This document shows positions 34,039 to 45,000 of a DNA stretch of 64,000 nt, one piece after another. Both the position numbers and the translations under genes were made by a program. The stretch covers positions 11,604,894 through 11,668,893 of the forward strand of contig NC_056002.1 in assembly GCF_018446385.1 (NCBI RefSeq), written 5' to 3'. This DNA is from Zingiber officinale (lineage: Eukaryota; Streptophyta; Magnoliopsida; Zingiberales; Zingiberaceae). Position 1 is the first letter of the stretch; every line of letters starts with the position of its first letter. A model generated the notes under the pieces. It searched no databases and had not been told where the DNA came from. It saw only the letters and a list, made by a program, of their open reading frames with translations.

Positions 34039-36457
34039 CGTTGGTTGCTACTCAGAAAACCTAGAGGTTCCACTGTACAAAAATTTTGTACAAAGGTCTG
34101 AACCTTTTCCTAGCTATCATGTGTTCTTTTAAATTAAATTTTGGATCGCCTGCGGAACTTAACACGTTTGATCCAAAACTTAATCTATTTGTTCTTTTAG
34201 GTTTTGACTTGGATCTCCTGCAAAACTTAACACGTTCGACCCAAACCACCTTAAGTTATTAATTCCATTAAATATTAATTTCCATAATTGGTTCCCAGTA
34301 CTGACGTGGCGAGGCACATGGCCTTCTTGGATATGGGAGCGACCACCACCGACTAGACAAAACCTTTTATGGAAAGCTAATATTTAATTTCCTAAAATAA
34401 CTTTAGGTTAACCGAAAAGAACAATCAAATCACAAGGAAAAATAAAACAAAAGAACACAACATCGAAAAACATATTCGAAATACTAGAATCGTAAGCCTC
34501 TTGTATTTGGTATTATTTCCATAAATAACTAGTATGATGCGGAAAGGAAAAATTACTAGTTATACCTTCTAGAAAGACCTCTTGATCTTCTACCGTTTTC
34601 CTCTTCTAACCTCGGATGTTGTGTGGGCAACGATCTTCCGAGATGAGAAACCACCAATCACCTTCTTCTCCTCCTAGCTAGGTTCGGCCACAACAAGGAA
34701 GCTTTACCAAGGATGAAGAACAAAACACCAACCAAGCTCCAAGAGATGCAAGCTTTCTCTCCTTCTTCTTCTTCTTCTTCTCCAAGTAGTATCCGGCCAC
34801 CACAAGAGCTCCAAGGGAGATGAGGGATTTGGCCACCACAAGAGGAAGAGAGAGAGAGAGGATGATGGCCGGCCACAACACCAAGGAAAAGAGGGAGAGA
34901 AATAATAGAGGTTCTCTCTCATGAAGGCACCCCCTCCCCTTCTTTTATATTCCTTGGCCTTGGTAAATTAGGAAATTTAATTACAATAAAATTTTCTTAA
35001 TTTCCTTGACATGATTTAATTGAGAAAAATAAAATAAAATTTCGCAATTAAACTATAATGACCGGCCACGTCATGGAGGAATAAATTAGACAAGTTTTAA
35101 TCAACAAATTAAACTTCCTAATTTGTTTCCGGAAATTTTAAAAATAAAATTTCTTTTCAAAAATCTCTTCATGGTTGATAAAAAGAAATTTCTATAATTT
35201 TAATTTTTCAACATGTGAATAATTTTTAAAGAGAAAATAAAATATCTCACCAATCTACAAATAAGGAAAGAGATCTAATCTCTTTCTTTAATCTTTTGTA
35301 GATCATTTACAAGAGAGATATTTTAATTTTAATTCTCTTTAATAAATTATATCTTCCACATAATAAAAATTAAAATTAAAATTCTTTTTTTTTAATTTAA
35401 TATGGCCGGCCCCTTCTAGCTTGGGTTCAAGCTAGGGCCGGCCACCTTAAACCATGCTTAGGCCGACCCTAGCTTGATTCCAAGCTAGCTTGGTCGGCCC
35501 CCTTTAGGTGGGTATAGAAGGTGGGTATAGGTGGGTATAGTACTCTATAAATAAGAGGCTACGATAGGGACCGAGAGGAGGAATTGGTTTTGGTCTCCCG
35601 ATAAAATTAAGCATCTCGTGTTCGCCCCGAACACACAACTTAATTTTATCAATAATAATTCATTCCACTAGAGAACTATTATTGAACTACCGCACCAATC
35701 CCAAATTACATTTTTGGGCTCCTTCTTATTATTAGTGTGTTAGTCTCCCTGTGTTTAAGATATCGAATGTCCACTAATTAAGTGAGTTACTGACAACTCA
35801 TTTAATTAATATCTTAGTCCAAGAATAGTACCACTCAACCTTATCGTCATGTCGGACTAAGTCCACCTGCAGGGTTTAACATGACAATCCTTATGAGCTC
35901 CTCTTTAGGACATTATCAACCTAGTATCTCTAGGACACAGTTTCCTTCTATAATCAACAACACACACTATAAGTGATATCATTTCCCAACTTATCGGGCT
36001 TATCGATTCATCGAACTAAATCTCACCCATTGATAAATTAAAGAAATAAATATCAAATATATGTGCTTGTTATTATATTAGGATTAAGAGCACACACTTC
36101 CATAATAACTGAGGTCTTTGTTCCTTTATAAAGTCAGTATAAAAGAAACGACCTCAAATGATCCTACTCAATACACTCTAAGTGTACTAGTGTAATTATA
36201 CAGTCAAGATAAACTGATACCTAATTACACTACGACCTTCTAATGGTTTGTTCCTTTCCATTTTGGTCGTGAGCTACTGTTTATAATTTATAAGGTACTG
36301 ATAACATCATCTTCTGCATGTGACACCACATACTATATTATCTACAATATAAATTAATTGAACAACTACAATCAAATGTAGATAATTTGACCAAATGTGA
36401 TTCTTTATTCAAAATAAATATTTACAAAAGCTTAGGCTTTCAGTATACACTCCAACA
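34039..36457 (+). mobile_element. Solo LTR nested in an LTR of its own family
   Basis: A 2419-bp unit beginning CGTTGG and ending CCAACA, flanked by a perfect GGTAT duplication (34034-34038 and 36458-36462). It is similar to the host LTR over its whole length (for example CCACTGTACAAAAATTTTGT at the start and GCATCTCGTGTTCGCCCCGA in the second half). A strong hairpin (35418-35493) lies about 55 bp before a TATA box (TATAAATA, 35546-35553). It landed about 10 bp upstream of the equivalent, now decayed, TATA position of the host LTR. Confidence 0.88.
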
Positions 36458-37259
36458 GGTATAGTACTCTATCATTAAGAGACTACGATAGGGACCGAGA
36501 GGAGGAATTGATTTTGGTCTCCCGATGAAATTAAGCATCCCGTGTTCGCCCCGAACACATAACTTAATTTCATCAATAATAATTCATTCTACTAAAGAAC
36601 TATTATTGAACTACCGCACCAATCCCAAATTACATTTTGGGCTCCTTCTTATTATGAGTGTGTTAGTCTCCCTGTATTTAAGATATCGAATGTCCACTAA
36701 TTAAGTGAGTTACTGACAACTCATTTAATTAATATCTTAGTCCAAGAGTAGTACCCCTCAACCTTATCGTCATGTCGGACTAAGTCCACCTGCAGGGTTT
36801 AACATGACAATCCTTATGAGCTCCTCTTGGGGACATTATCAACCTAGATTACTAGGACACAGTTTCCTTCTATAATCAACAAGTCACACTATAAGTAACA
36901 CCATTTCCCAACATATCGAGCATTTTGATTTATCGAGCTAAATCTCACCCTTTGATAAGTCAAAAAAATAAATGCTAAATATATGTGCTTGTTATTATAT
37001 TAGGATTAAGAGCACACACTTCCATAATAACTAAGGTCTAGTTCTTTTATTAAGTCAGTATAAAAAGAACTTACCTAAAATGGTCCTGCTCAATACACTT
37101 AGAGTGTACTAGTGTAATCTATTAGTCAAGATAAACTAATACCTAATTACATTATAACTATTCCAATGGTTTGTTCCTTTCCATTTTAGTAGTGAGCTAC
37201 TGTTTATAATTTATAAAGAACCGATAACACGATCTTCTATGTGTGACACCACACACTAT

Positions 37260-38372
37260 TGTTGGATCGTAAAACATCGATAGAGGGGGGGGTGAATATC
37301 GAGTTGAAAAATAACGAGTATAAACGCAGCGGAATAAGAAAATTGAACACAGTGGATTTACTTCGTTCGGAGCCTGTGACGACTCCTACTCGAAGGCCCG
37401 TACTCCGTGAGTACTTTCGTTGGGCAATTCACTAGCAATTCGAAATATAGATTACAAGTTAAGTACAATATTGCTAATAAGGAAAAATTACCGATAATAA
37501 AAAGACTTAGAACAGAAAGGAAAAGCTTGTCGGAGATCGCAGCGCAGCAGGAGCACAAGGAAGCAGATTCTTCGTTCTGAGAGTTGTGTCCTTGAAGCTT
37601 GCTCACCCCCTCCTTTTATAGCCCTTTGGAGGGGTCTCCAGAGCTTATCAGATCCCAAAAATTCGGATCAGATGAGGAGAGTTCGAATCTGGCTGATCTG
37701 AGTCGTCTCCAACTACTTGTTTGACACAGTCATCTTCCAAAGGTCATAACTTTTGACTCCGAACTCGGAATCAAGCTTTGTCAGTTGCTACGCGTGCAGA
37801 ATTTGAAGCTCTACATTTGTATCTACAAAATAGAGTTAGAAAAATATATGTATAGACATGTTATATAGATTTATGAGTTAGGTCTTGTCTTTCCGAGACC
37901 AGAACCTAGTCAGGGTCTCAATTTAGAGATCCAAAATGGACCTAAACTGGACCGACGCCTATTGTCCCTTAACTGGGATGCGTCCTCACAGTCACTCTCC
38001 TCCAGAGACTTACCTTTACTTACCTGCCAGACGTTCGGTCAGCCCTTCGACCCATCTGGACTTTGTGCCAACTATCCGGTCAGCCCGTCGACCTAGCTGG
38101 ACTTCATGCCAAGCGTCCGGTCAGCCCGTCGAAACGCTTGGACTTCGTGTCATCTATCTAGTCAGTCCGTCGACCTAGCTGGACTTCTCGCCAAGCGTCT
38201 GATCAGCCCGTCGACCCGCTTGGACTTCGTGCCAGACATCCGGTCAGCCCGTCGACCTGTCTGGACTTAGCCTGCATACTCGATCAAAGCATTAGATAAC
38301 GACAAACCTAACTTAACATATTTGTCATTCATCAAAACCTGGGTTAAATCGCTAGTGCTAACCGCACCAACA
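37260..38372 (-). mobile_element. Solo LTR (copia-type) nested in the long solo LTR
   Basis: 1113 bp with ends TGTTGG and CCAACA, flanked by a perfect ACTAT duplication (37255-37259 and 38373-38377). Read on the minus strand it begins TGTTGGTGCGGTTAGCAC, almost the same as the copia LTR at 39856, and carries the same hairpin array (38020-38270) with its own arm sequences. A TATA-like TATAAAAGG (minus strand) lies near 37615. Confidence 0.9.
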
Positions 38373-39104
38373 ACTATGTTATCTACAATATGAATTAATT
38401 GAACATCTACATTTGGTATGAATGTAGACACTTGACCAATGTAATTTCTAAATAAATGTTTATACAAAAGCTAGGTTTTTAGTATATACTCCAACAAAAC
38501 CTTATTTCAAAAGAAAGCGTGTAACATCCAAAGTTGTCATTAATCGAGTGTGATATGCAACCTCCATTCCACGCCCCTGTGCTTGTAGCAAATGTGACAC
38601 ACTTTGTCGTTGATTTTGAAAAGCCTCAAGTTGTGTTCTTGCATCATTGTGAGCACTAGCTACACCACCAACATGCGTATTAAATACTTCCATTGCTTTT
38701 CTCCAATTAGTCATCCCTAAATTAGTAAATGCCTCATCTCTAACTCGACATCCTCTATGAGAATTTTTAAAGAGATAAAATCAAAACAAAAAGTTGCATC
38801 TTTTGATATGCAGTGCTCTAACCATGAAAATTTGTTAAACCAAGCAACTTGGAAACTTTTATGCTTTTTACCAAATTATATTTGGGGATAACTATGACCA
38901 AATGGTTGGCAAGGTCCTCTAATCAAATATTATCTTTGAATATAATCTCTAATAGAAACATCAAATTTATTAATTGGGTTGCGTAGCCTTGGGTCACTAA
39001 CAACATCATTCGGGTTGAATTCAATGCGAGGATATTTTTTTTTTACTGTTTTCTTCCATATAATTCTCAGAAGACTCAATACTTCGTTTTAAAATTTTCT
39101 CCAT

Positions 39105-39855
39105 AACTTATGTCAATTCATCAAAATTATTGATTTATGCAATCAACATAACAATTAAAGTACTACCAAGTATAAATCATGAAATTAGGAATTAGATGAA
39201 ATAAGGAACAAGATTCACCTAAAATTGAAGGGATTTTACTTGTAGTGGAGAATCGTCGGCGGAGCACAGTGGTAGCGGTGTCAACCGAATAGGCGAATCG
39301 CAAACAGTAGTGGCGTCACTGGCGTGAGGCGTCGATGAAGTGAAGAGGCGCAAAGATGAGGGCAACGGTTTGAGGAGATCGGAGAGGGGGAAACAATGAG
39401 ATCTCTTAGCGCGATTAGGGTTTTTTGTTTGAAGAAGAAAGGGTGGCTTAGAAAAAGAAGGTTCAGCTACTGGAAAAAGCTTTTGGAAAAAGGATTGAGA
39501 ACGAGAAAGAAAAGGAAAGCTATTGGAAAAAGGATCGGGAATGAGAAAGAAAAGGAAAGGTGTTTTTAATGACACTTTTGAGAAATGGTCCAATAAGTTT
39601 AAAAAGGAGACCAGCTTATCGACAGTAGTTGCTATAAGTAGGGGTGATCATGGATCGGGTTGGTTCAGTTATTGGGATAAAGAATTATCCGACCCTACTA
39701 GATCAGATAATGCAATATCAGAACCCTACATCCAGTCCTATATCCAGCGATTTTTTTTTAGTTCAATTTGGGTCAGTATGAGCTGGTTTGTCTGTTTAGA
39801 GGGTTGACTGCTCAACCCTGTAGATCTTAATGAACAACTAGAATTAATTATATAT
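39105..39855. other. hAT 5' flank and repeat block, no gene
   Basis: Upstream of the hAT start. It contains a tandem duplication of about 48 bp around GCT(T)TTGGAAAAAGGATxG (39477-39560). A 16-base direct repeat of 21732-21747 lies at 39612-39627. At 39637 begins a second copy of the block seen at 21424. The copia element at 39856 cuts this block. Confidence 0.5.
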
Positions 39856-40822
39856 TGTTGGTGCAGTTAGCACTAACAGTGTAACTCAGATTTTGATGAA
39901 TGACAAAGTAGGTTAAGTTAGTTTCGTTGTGATCTAATACTTTGACTAAGTGTGTCGGAGAAGTCCAGCTAGGTCAACGGGTCGACCGGATAGCTGGCAC
40001 GAAGCCCAGCTAGGTCGACGGGCCGACCGGATAGCTGGCACGAAGCCCAGCTAGGTCGACGGGACGACCGAATAGCTGGTATGAAGTTCAGACAGGTCGA
40101 CGGGCTGACCGGATGTCTGGCAAGTAAGTTAAGGTAAGTCACCGGAGGGGAGTGACTTGGTGAGGACGCATTCCCAGTTTAAGGGAACAGTAGGCGACGA
40201 TCCAACTTAAAATCATTTCGGGAATCTAAGTTGAGATCGTGACTAGATTCCAATCTCGGTGAGACGGAGTCTAATTACTACTCTATAATTATGCTAACAC
40301 TTTATTTTGCAGGGTAGTATAAATTTCATTTGCCTCGGACTAACATTTTCTTGCAAAAAATTGAGTTGCTGGAAAATGGTGGTCCAGGCGCCCGGACTCC
40401 GGGCGCTCGGAAGGGATCCGGGCGCCCGAAGCTTCCTATATAAGGAGGCCACCACCTGAGCAAAAGACAACAACTTTTGCTACGATTGGCCTCATGTGCG
40501 ATGCTTTCAAGATGCTTTTGCTACGCTACGAAGCTTCTCCGATAACCAACAATTTAGTCTTTACTCTCTTGTTGTCGATAATTTAATTTTGCAAATTCCT
40601 ATACTCATTTTGTAAATATCTTTTCGAATTATTAGTGATTGCTCAACGAAAGCACTCAATGAGTACAAGCCTTGGAGTAGGAGTCGACGAAGGCTCCAAA
40701 TCAAGTAAAATTAGTTTGTGTTAGCATTGTATCTTTCGTATTTCCACCGTGTACTCCACTCGATTTAATTATGAATTTTTTGAACGCTATTCACCCCCCT
40801 CTAGCATTTTCATGATCCAACA
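39856..40822 (+). repeat. 5' LTR of the copia element
   Basis: 967 bp, TGTTGGTGCAG to GATCCAACA. Four hairpin units at 39965-40120, then GGCGCCCGG-type palindromes (40385-40430) directly before a TATA box (CTATATAAGG, 40436-40445). Confidence 0.92.
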
Positions 40823-40824
40823 AG

Positions 40825-40838
40825 TGGTATCGGAGCAG
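40825..40838 (+). other. Primer-binding site of the copia element
   Basis: TGGTATCGGAGCAG two bases after the LTR, the initiator Met-tRNA type with one difference from the usual form. Confidence 0.85.
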
Positions 40839-41147
40839 GTACCACTCTGATTTGGTGCAACCACCAATCAAACAAAAGGGGTGAAATGCTTTTTTATTTT
40901 TTTCCGACTTTAAGTTTTTTGATACAAACTAAACTGATATCGTTACCTTTTTGGAATTATTTTTTTTAGTAAATTAAACTGAATTGGTGCAACACCAATT
41001 CAGTCTTAAATTTCCTTTTTCTCCCGCACTGCTAATCCAAGACCAAGTCTTGAGATTTTTTTATTGTTTCCTTATGTGCAAGATCAATGTCTCAAATCGA
41101 AGGTTTCAGCACAGTTCGTCCTCTTCTGTTCAATGGTGACGACTTCC

Positions 41148-42494
41148 TGATAGATCGATTAAGTGCGATAGAGGGGGGGGGGGTGAATATCGCGCTCTTT
41201 TAAAAACTTTTCTTTTTATATTTCAAAACAATTCGAGTAAGCAGCGGAAAATATAAAGAGATAATAAGTTCATTTACTTCGTTCGGAGCCTAGCTCGACT
41301 CCTACTCGAAGGCTCGCAATCCTTGACTGCACCAATGAGCAATCCACTAAGATTCTTCTTCCCGAAAATCTCGGAAAGAAGTAATGCGTATAAAATATAA
41401 TAATATAAGATAGTAACAAGCATACTATCTTATATGAGTTTAAGTGCAATACAAAAGTAAAGTATACCGACAGTATGTGAAAGTTGAAGCTCGATCGGCA
41501 CTTGCTTGCGTGTAGAAGAGTTGTAGAGCAGTAGCACAAACAATAGCAGCTAGCACAGAGATTGACTTCGAACTTGAATAGTGTTTTTTAGCCCTGGACC
41601 TTGAGCTCTCTTTTATAAGAATCGTCGACGTTCGGTCGACCGATCCCTGGGTTCGGTCGACCGAACCCGCTCCATTCCTTCTGTGCTGAGATTCGCTGAG
41701 ATCTGATCTTCAAGCATTAACTGATCTTTAATGGTTCGGTCGACCGATAACCTTGTTCGGTCGACCGAACGATGGACTTTCCTTCTCGTCAAGATTCGCA
41801 CTTAATGCTCCATTAATGCTTTTACTATTCAGTCGACCAAACCTCATTTTCGGTCGACCGATCATGCTGTGATACCATATTTGCGAGCCTGATCTGTTTT
41901 GCCATTTTTGCTTGTTCGGTAGACTGATAAAATGTCTTTTTTGATCGACCGAACCTCCTGTTCAGTTGACCGAACCCTTGGTCAAATGAAGCTTTCTAAG
42001 TGCTAGTCGCATGCCCGCTGACAGAGCCTGATTCTGAGTTCTGAGTCAATAGTTATGACTATTTGAAGTTCAAAGGGTCATATATATGATTCTGCAACAC
42101 AAAGTTAGTTCGATATAATAATAATATTCCTGCAAAACAAAGTTAGCACAGTTATAATACATGAGTAGTAATATGCATGAGTATAACAATTAGGACTGTC
42201 TTGATCTCAACTTGGAAACCTTCCCGGTTTCTTCAGTTGTATCAGCGACCTTAGGTTGTTCCCTTCAGGAACCCGACCTCACTGTCGCTCCTCCAGTTAT
42301 TTACCTCAACCTACCTGCCAAACGTTGGGTCCTCCAGACCTGTTTGGACTTTACTGTCTGGTCGTGACTAGGACTTTCTCGATTGAGTAAATAGCCTGCA
42401 CACTTAACTAAATCATCAGATCATAACAAGACTTAAATTGAACCTTTGACAACATCAAAACTCAGGTTTGATTCTGGTGCACCTTACACCAACA
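41148..42494 (-). mobile_element. Solo LTR (copia-type) inside the copia gag, with a TTCGGTCGACCGAA array
   Basis: 1347 bp flanked by a perfect CTTCC duplication (41143-41147 and 42495-42499); ends TGATAG and CCAACA. It is in minus orientation relative to its family. At 41630-41980 it holds about eight copies of the palindrome TTCGGTCGACCGAA or close variants, next to a TATA-like TTATAAAAG (minus strand, about 41610-41618). A CCAAAC..GTTTGG hairpin lies near 42318-42350. No coding sequence. Confidence 0.9.
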
Positions 42495-43820
42495 CTTCCC
42501 CTACTGGAAGAAGTGAATGAAGGTCTATCTGAAGACCGCCTTCGACCAGTGATTTAGCGTCACCAGAGGCTACAAGGCGCCTATCGACAACTCCAAAAAT
42601 CCATTGGACCTGAAATAGTGGAATCCGGACATGAAGAAGAAAGCCCAGACGAACTTCAAAGCCCTCAACACGTTGTAATGCGGGCTAACGAAGGACGAGA
42701 TGAACCGAGTGGGCCCGCACCAAAATGTAAAAGAACCGTGGGACAAGCTTATTGAACTGCACGAGGGAACAAGCGACGCTAAGGTAACCAAATGAGACAT
42801 TTTATTAAATAAATTGTTTAATATTAAAATGAAGGAAGGAGAAACGACAAGTCAATTCCATGCAAGAATAAAAGATATTCTCAACGGGCTCCACACTATG
42901 GACTACTAAATGGAGAACCGCGACTTAATCAGGTACGCTCTAAACGCATTTCCTCGAAATGCATTGTGGGCATCCATCATGGATGCCTACAAGATTTCGA
43001 AGAATATTTCAAAGTTAAAGTTAGATAAGTTGTTTTGTGAACTTGAGTTACATGAGCAAACTAACGCCAGAACTGAGAAAGGTGTTGCTCTTTTTACAGG
43101 TTCCTCCAAGGAAAAGACAAAGACCAAGCCTGAACCTGAAGATGAGTCTGACCAAGATTCAGAAGACGAAGAGTACATGGTGAACTTGGTAAGAAAGATG
43201 TTCACTAGAAGAAAGAAAAACTTCAGCAAAAAAGACCTGCAGAAGATCAACTCCACCGACGAACCAAGAAATGTGACATGCTTCGGGTGCAACAAGAAGG
43301 GTCACTACAAGAACGAGTATCCAAAATTGAAGAACGACAAGTCAAAGACAACCAAAAAGAAGGCACTCAAAGCAATGTGGGATGAATCGTTTTCAGAGGA
43401 ATCGAAGTCGAAGACTAGAAGAACCGGAGCTACCTCGCGCTGATAGCCCGCGAGTCAGAATCGGAGGACGAATCAGAAGACGGATCTGAACCTGAATCGA
43501 GTCACGAGTCCGTACTCATTTCCGAAGGTTCCAATGAGGTAAATTTTTATTTGAGCAGAAAGTTTTTTAAAGTTATTTCTTGCCTAAATAGAAAATTAAC
43601 TGAACAAGAAAATCAAAATAAATTGCTCCTTGAGGAAAACCAACAACTCAAAGAACAAATTGCAAATTCTAATCCAAATCAAGTTTTAACACTCGAGGAG
43701 GAAAATTCAACACTAAAAGATGAAATTAACAAACTAAAAGGGCAATTAGAAAACTTTACAACTAGATTTAAAAATTTAGATCTTATCTTAAATAACCAAA
43801 AGGTTGTATAAATCTGGACT
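42495..43820 (+). pseudogene. Copia gag region (fossil)
   Basis: Translations show the copia gag fold (for example RDLIRYALNAFPRNALWASIMDAY), a zinc-knuckle region (CFGCNKKGHYKNE), acidic stretches, and a coiled coil (LLEENQQLKEQIANSN, 43551-43811). The same domain order is seen in the gag at 62301. Part of a broken element. Confidence 0.85.
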
Positions 43821-45000
43821 TGGACACAAGTCAAACTCAAATAAATCATTTATATCACTAATAACGCAAAATAAAAAAACAAACCAAAGCTTGGGTTCCG
43901 AAAACATGTTTAACCACGCAAGTAGGAATTAATAAATATTATGTACCTAAAAATAAAATATATTATGTAAAAATCCAAAAATCCAATTTAGAATTCTAAC
44001 TATAAAATTAAATCAATTAAACCAATATCAAATAATAGAAATAACTATAGAACCAAAATAAAACCAAACTATCATCAAATTGATTACAATTATAAAAGTA
44101 ATCGACATAAACCAAAATTAAAATTTAACTCAGATCAATAATTTAGGGGGAGACTTCAAACTAGTTGGCACATCCAAAAATAACCTACCCGGCAGGGTAA
44201 TTAGGATTAGCTTAAAAAGGGACTAAGTTTAACTTGACCTACGGTACTAATAAAATTTTAAATGATAGTAGGTTAGGGAAGCTCAGTCTATGCATGTTTA
44301 AGAAGATATGGCTTCGACTTAGTGCATTTGGTTGAGTGGAACTAACTGAAGCTACCCCTTACAGATCCTAACCAGTTAGACCAAGGTTTTGTATTAAGTT
44401 CAGTGGATAAGACTATTTGGAAAACCTCGAACACATGATTACTCTAATGATGTCCAGGTGACTCACCATAACCCAAAAGTTTATACAAAGAATGTCTATT
44501 TGTTATGTCCAAAGCTAAATCTGAATCTAACATAAAGTTAAACCAAACCCTAAAAATTGAACTTAACTTCATCTCACAAAAATTATAGATTTCCCTGATT
44601 GAAAACATAAATCGGGTGAGATGACTAAGGACTTTAAATTAAATTAAATATAATTAAATTAAATTAAATTCAAAGTTTAATTTTAAAATTTTCTTAAAAA
44701 TATTTTAGCTTAAAATTATTTTAAAAAACATTTTAATTTAAAACTTATTTTAACTTAAAAAATTATTTTAAAATTTATTTGAACTCAAAAAAATTACTTT
44801 AAAATTATTTGAAAAATTATCTAAACTTAAGATTTTCTTTTAAAAAAAATATTTTAACTTAAAATTTTCTAAAAAAAAAATATTTCAAAAATTAACTTAA
44901 CTTAAATGTTTAACTTAACTTGAATTTGATCTTAAAAATTAACAATTAAAACTTAAAAATTAGATTAAAATTAACTTGAACTAATTTTTAAACTCCTACC
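43821..45000 (+). other. AT-rich stretch between gag and pol of the copia element
   Basis: No domain recognised. 44640-44990 is almost purely A/T, with AAATTAAATTAAATT-type repeats, and may have expanded after insertion. The retroviral-type protease would be expected at its end or just after. Confidence 0.55.

Larger units (their letters stand above)
32345..38496 (+). mobile_element. Long solo LTR in the hAT transposase, carrying two further solo LTRs
   Basis: Ends TGTTGG and CCAACA, flanked on both sides by AAACC (32340-32344 and 38497-38501), a perfect target-site duplication. It interrupts the hAT frame after LDVTRFLLK. After removal of the two nested insertions (34039-36457 and 37260-38372) about 2.6 kb remain, close to the length of the nested family member, so this is one solo LTR. 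No coding sequence was found, and the superfamily is unresolved. Inverted GCCGGCC/GGCCGAC blocks occur near 33905-34005. Confidence 0.88.
22194..39104 (-). pseudogene. hAT transposase (ZMYM1/DUF4371 type) split by three large insertions
   Basis: The minus strand encodes a hAT-superfamily transposase in four pieces: 39104-38502, about 32344-31967, about 30555-30174 and 23312-22194, together about 2.45 kb. Domains in order: a TTF-type zinc finger (RGPCQPFGHSYPQ, about 38930), NQRQSVSHLLQ and LDVTRFLLK (38700-38502), FRGRDESLNF and the DUF4371 catalytic core (32340-31970), GQGYNGASNM and WYVHCFVHQLQL (30555-30350), and the C-terminal hAT dimerisation segment (QLETYI at about 22560, then ERVFSAMKIIMTDL-like text near 22390), ending at a TAA at 22194-22196. 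The start is an ATG at 39102-39104. Besides the insertions there are in-frame stops in the zinc-finger piece and shifts in the dimerisation piece, so it is dead. It probably once encoded about 820 residues. Confidence 0.85.

Noticed and set aside
38020-38270. Possible satellite DNA
   Set aside because: The repeat is the hairpin array of a solo LTR with clear ends and a target-site duplication, not a satellite block.
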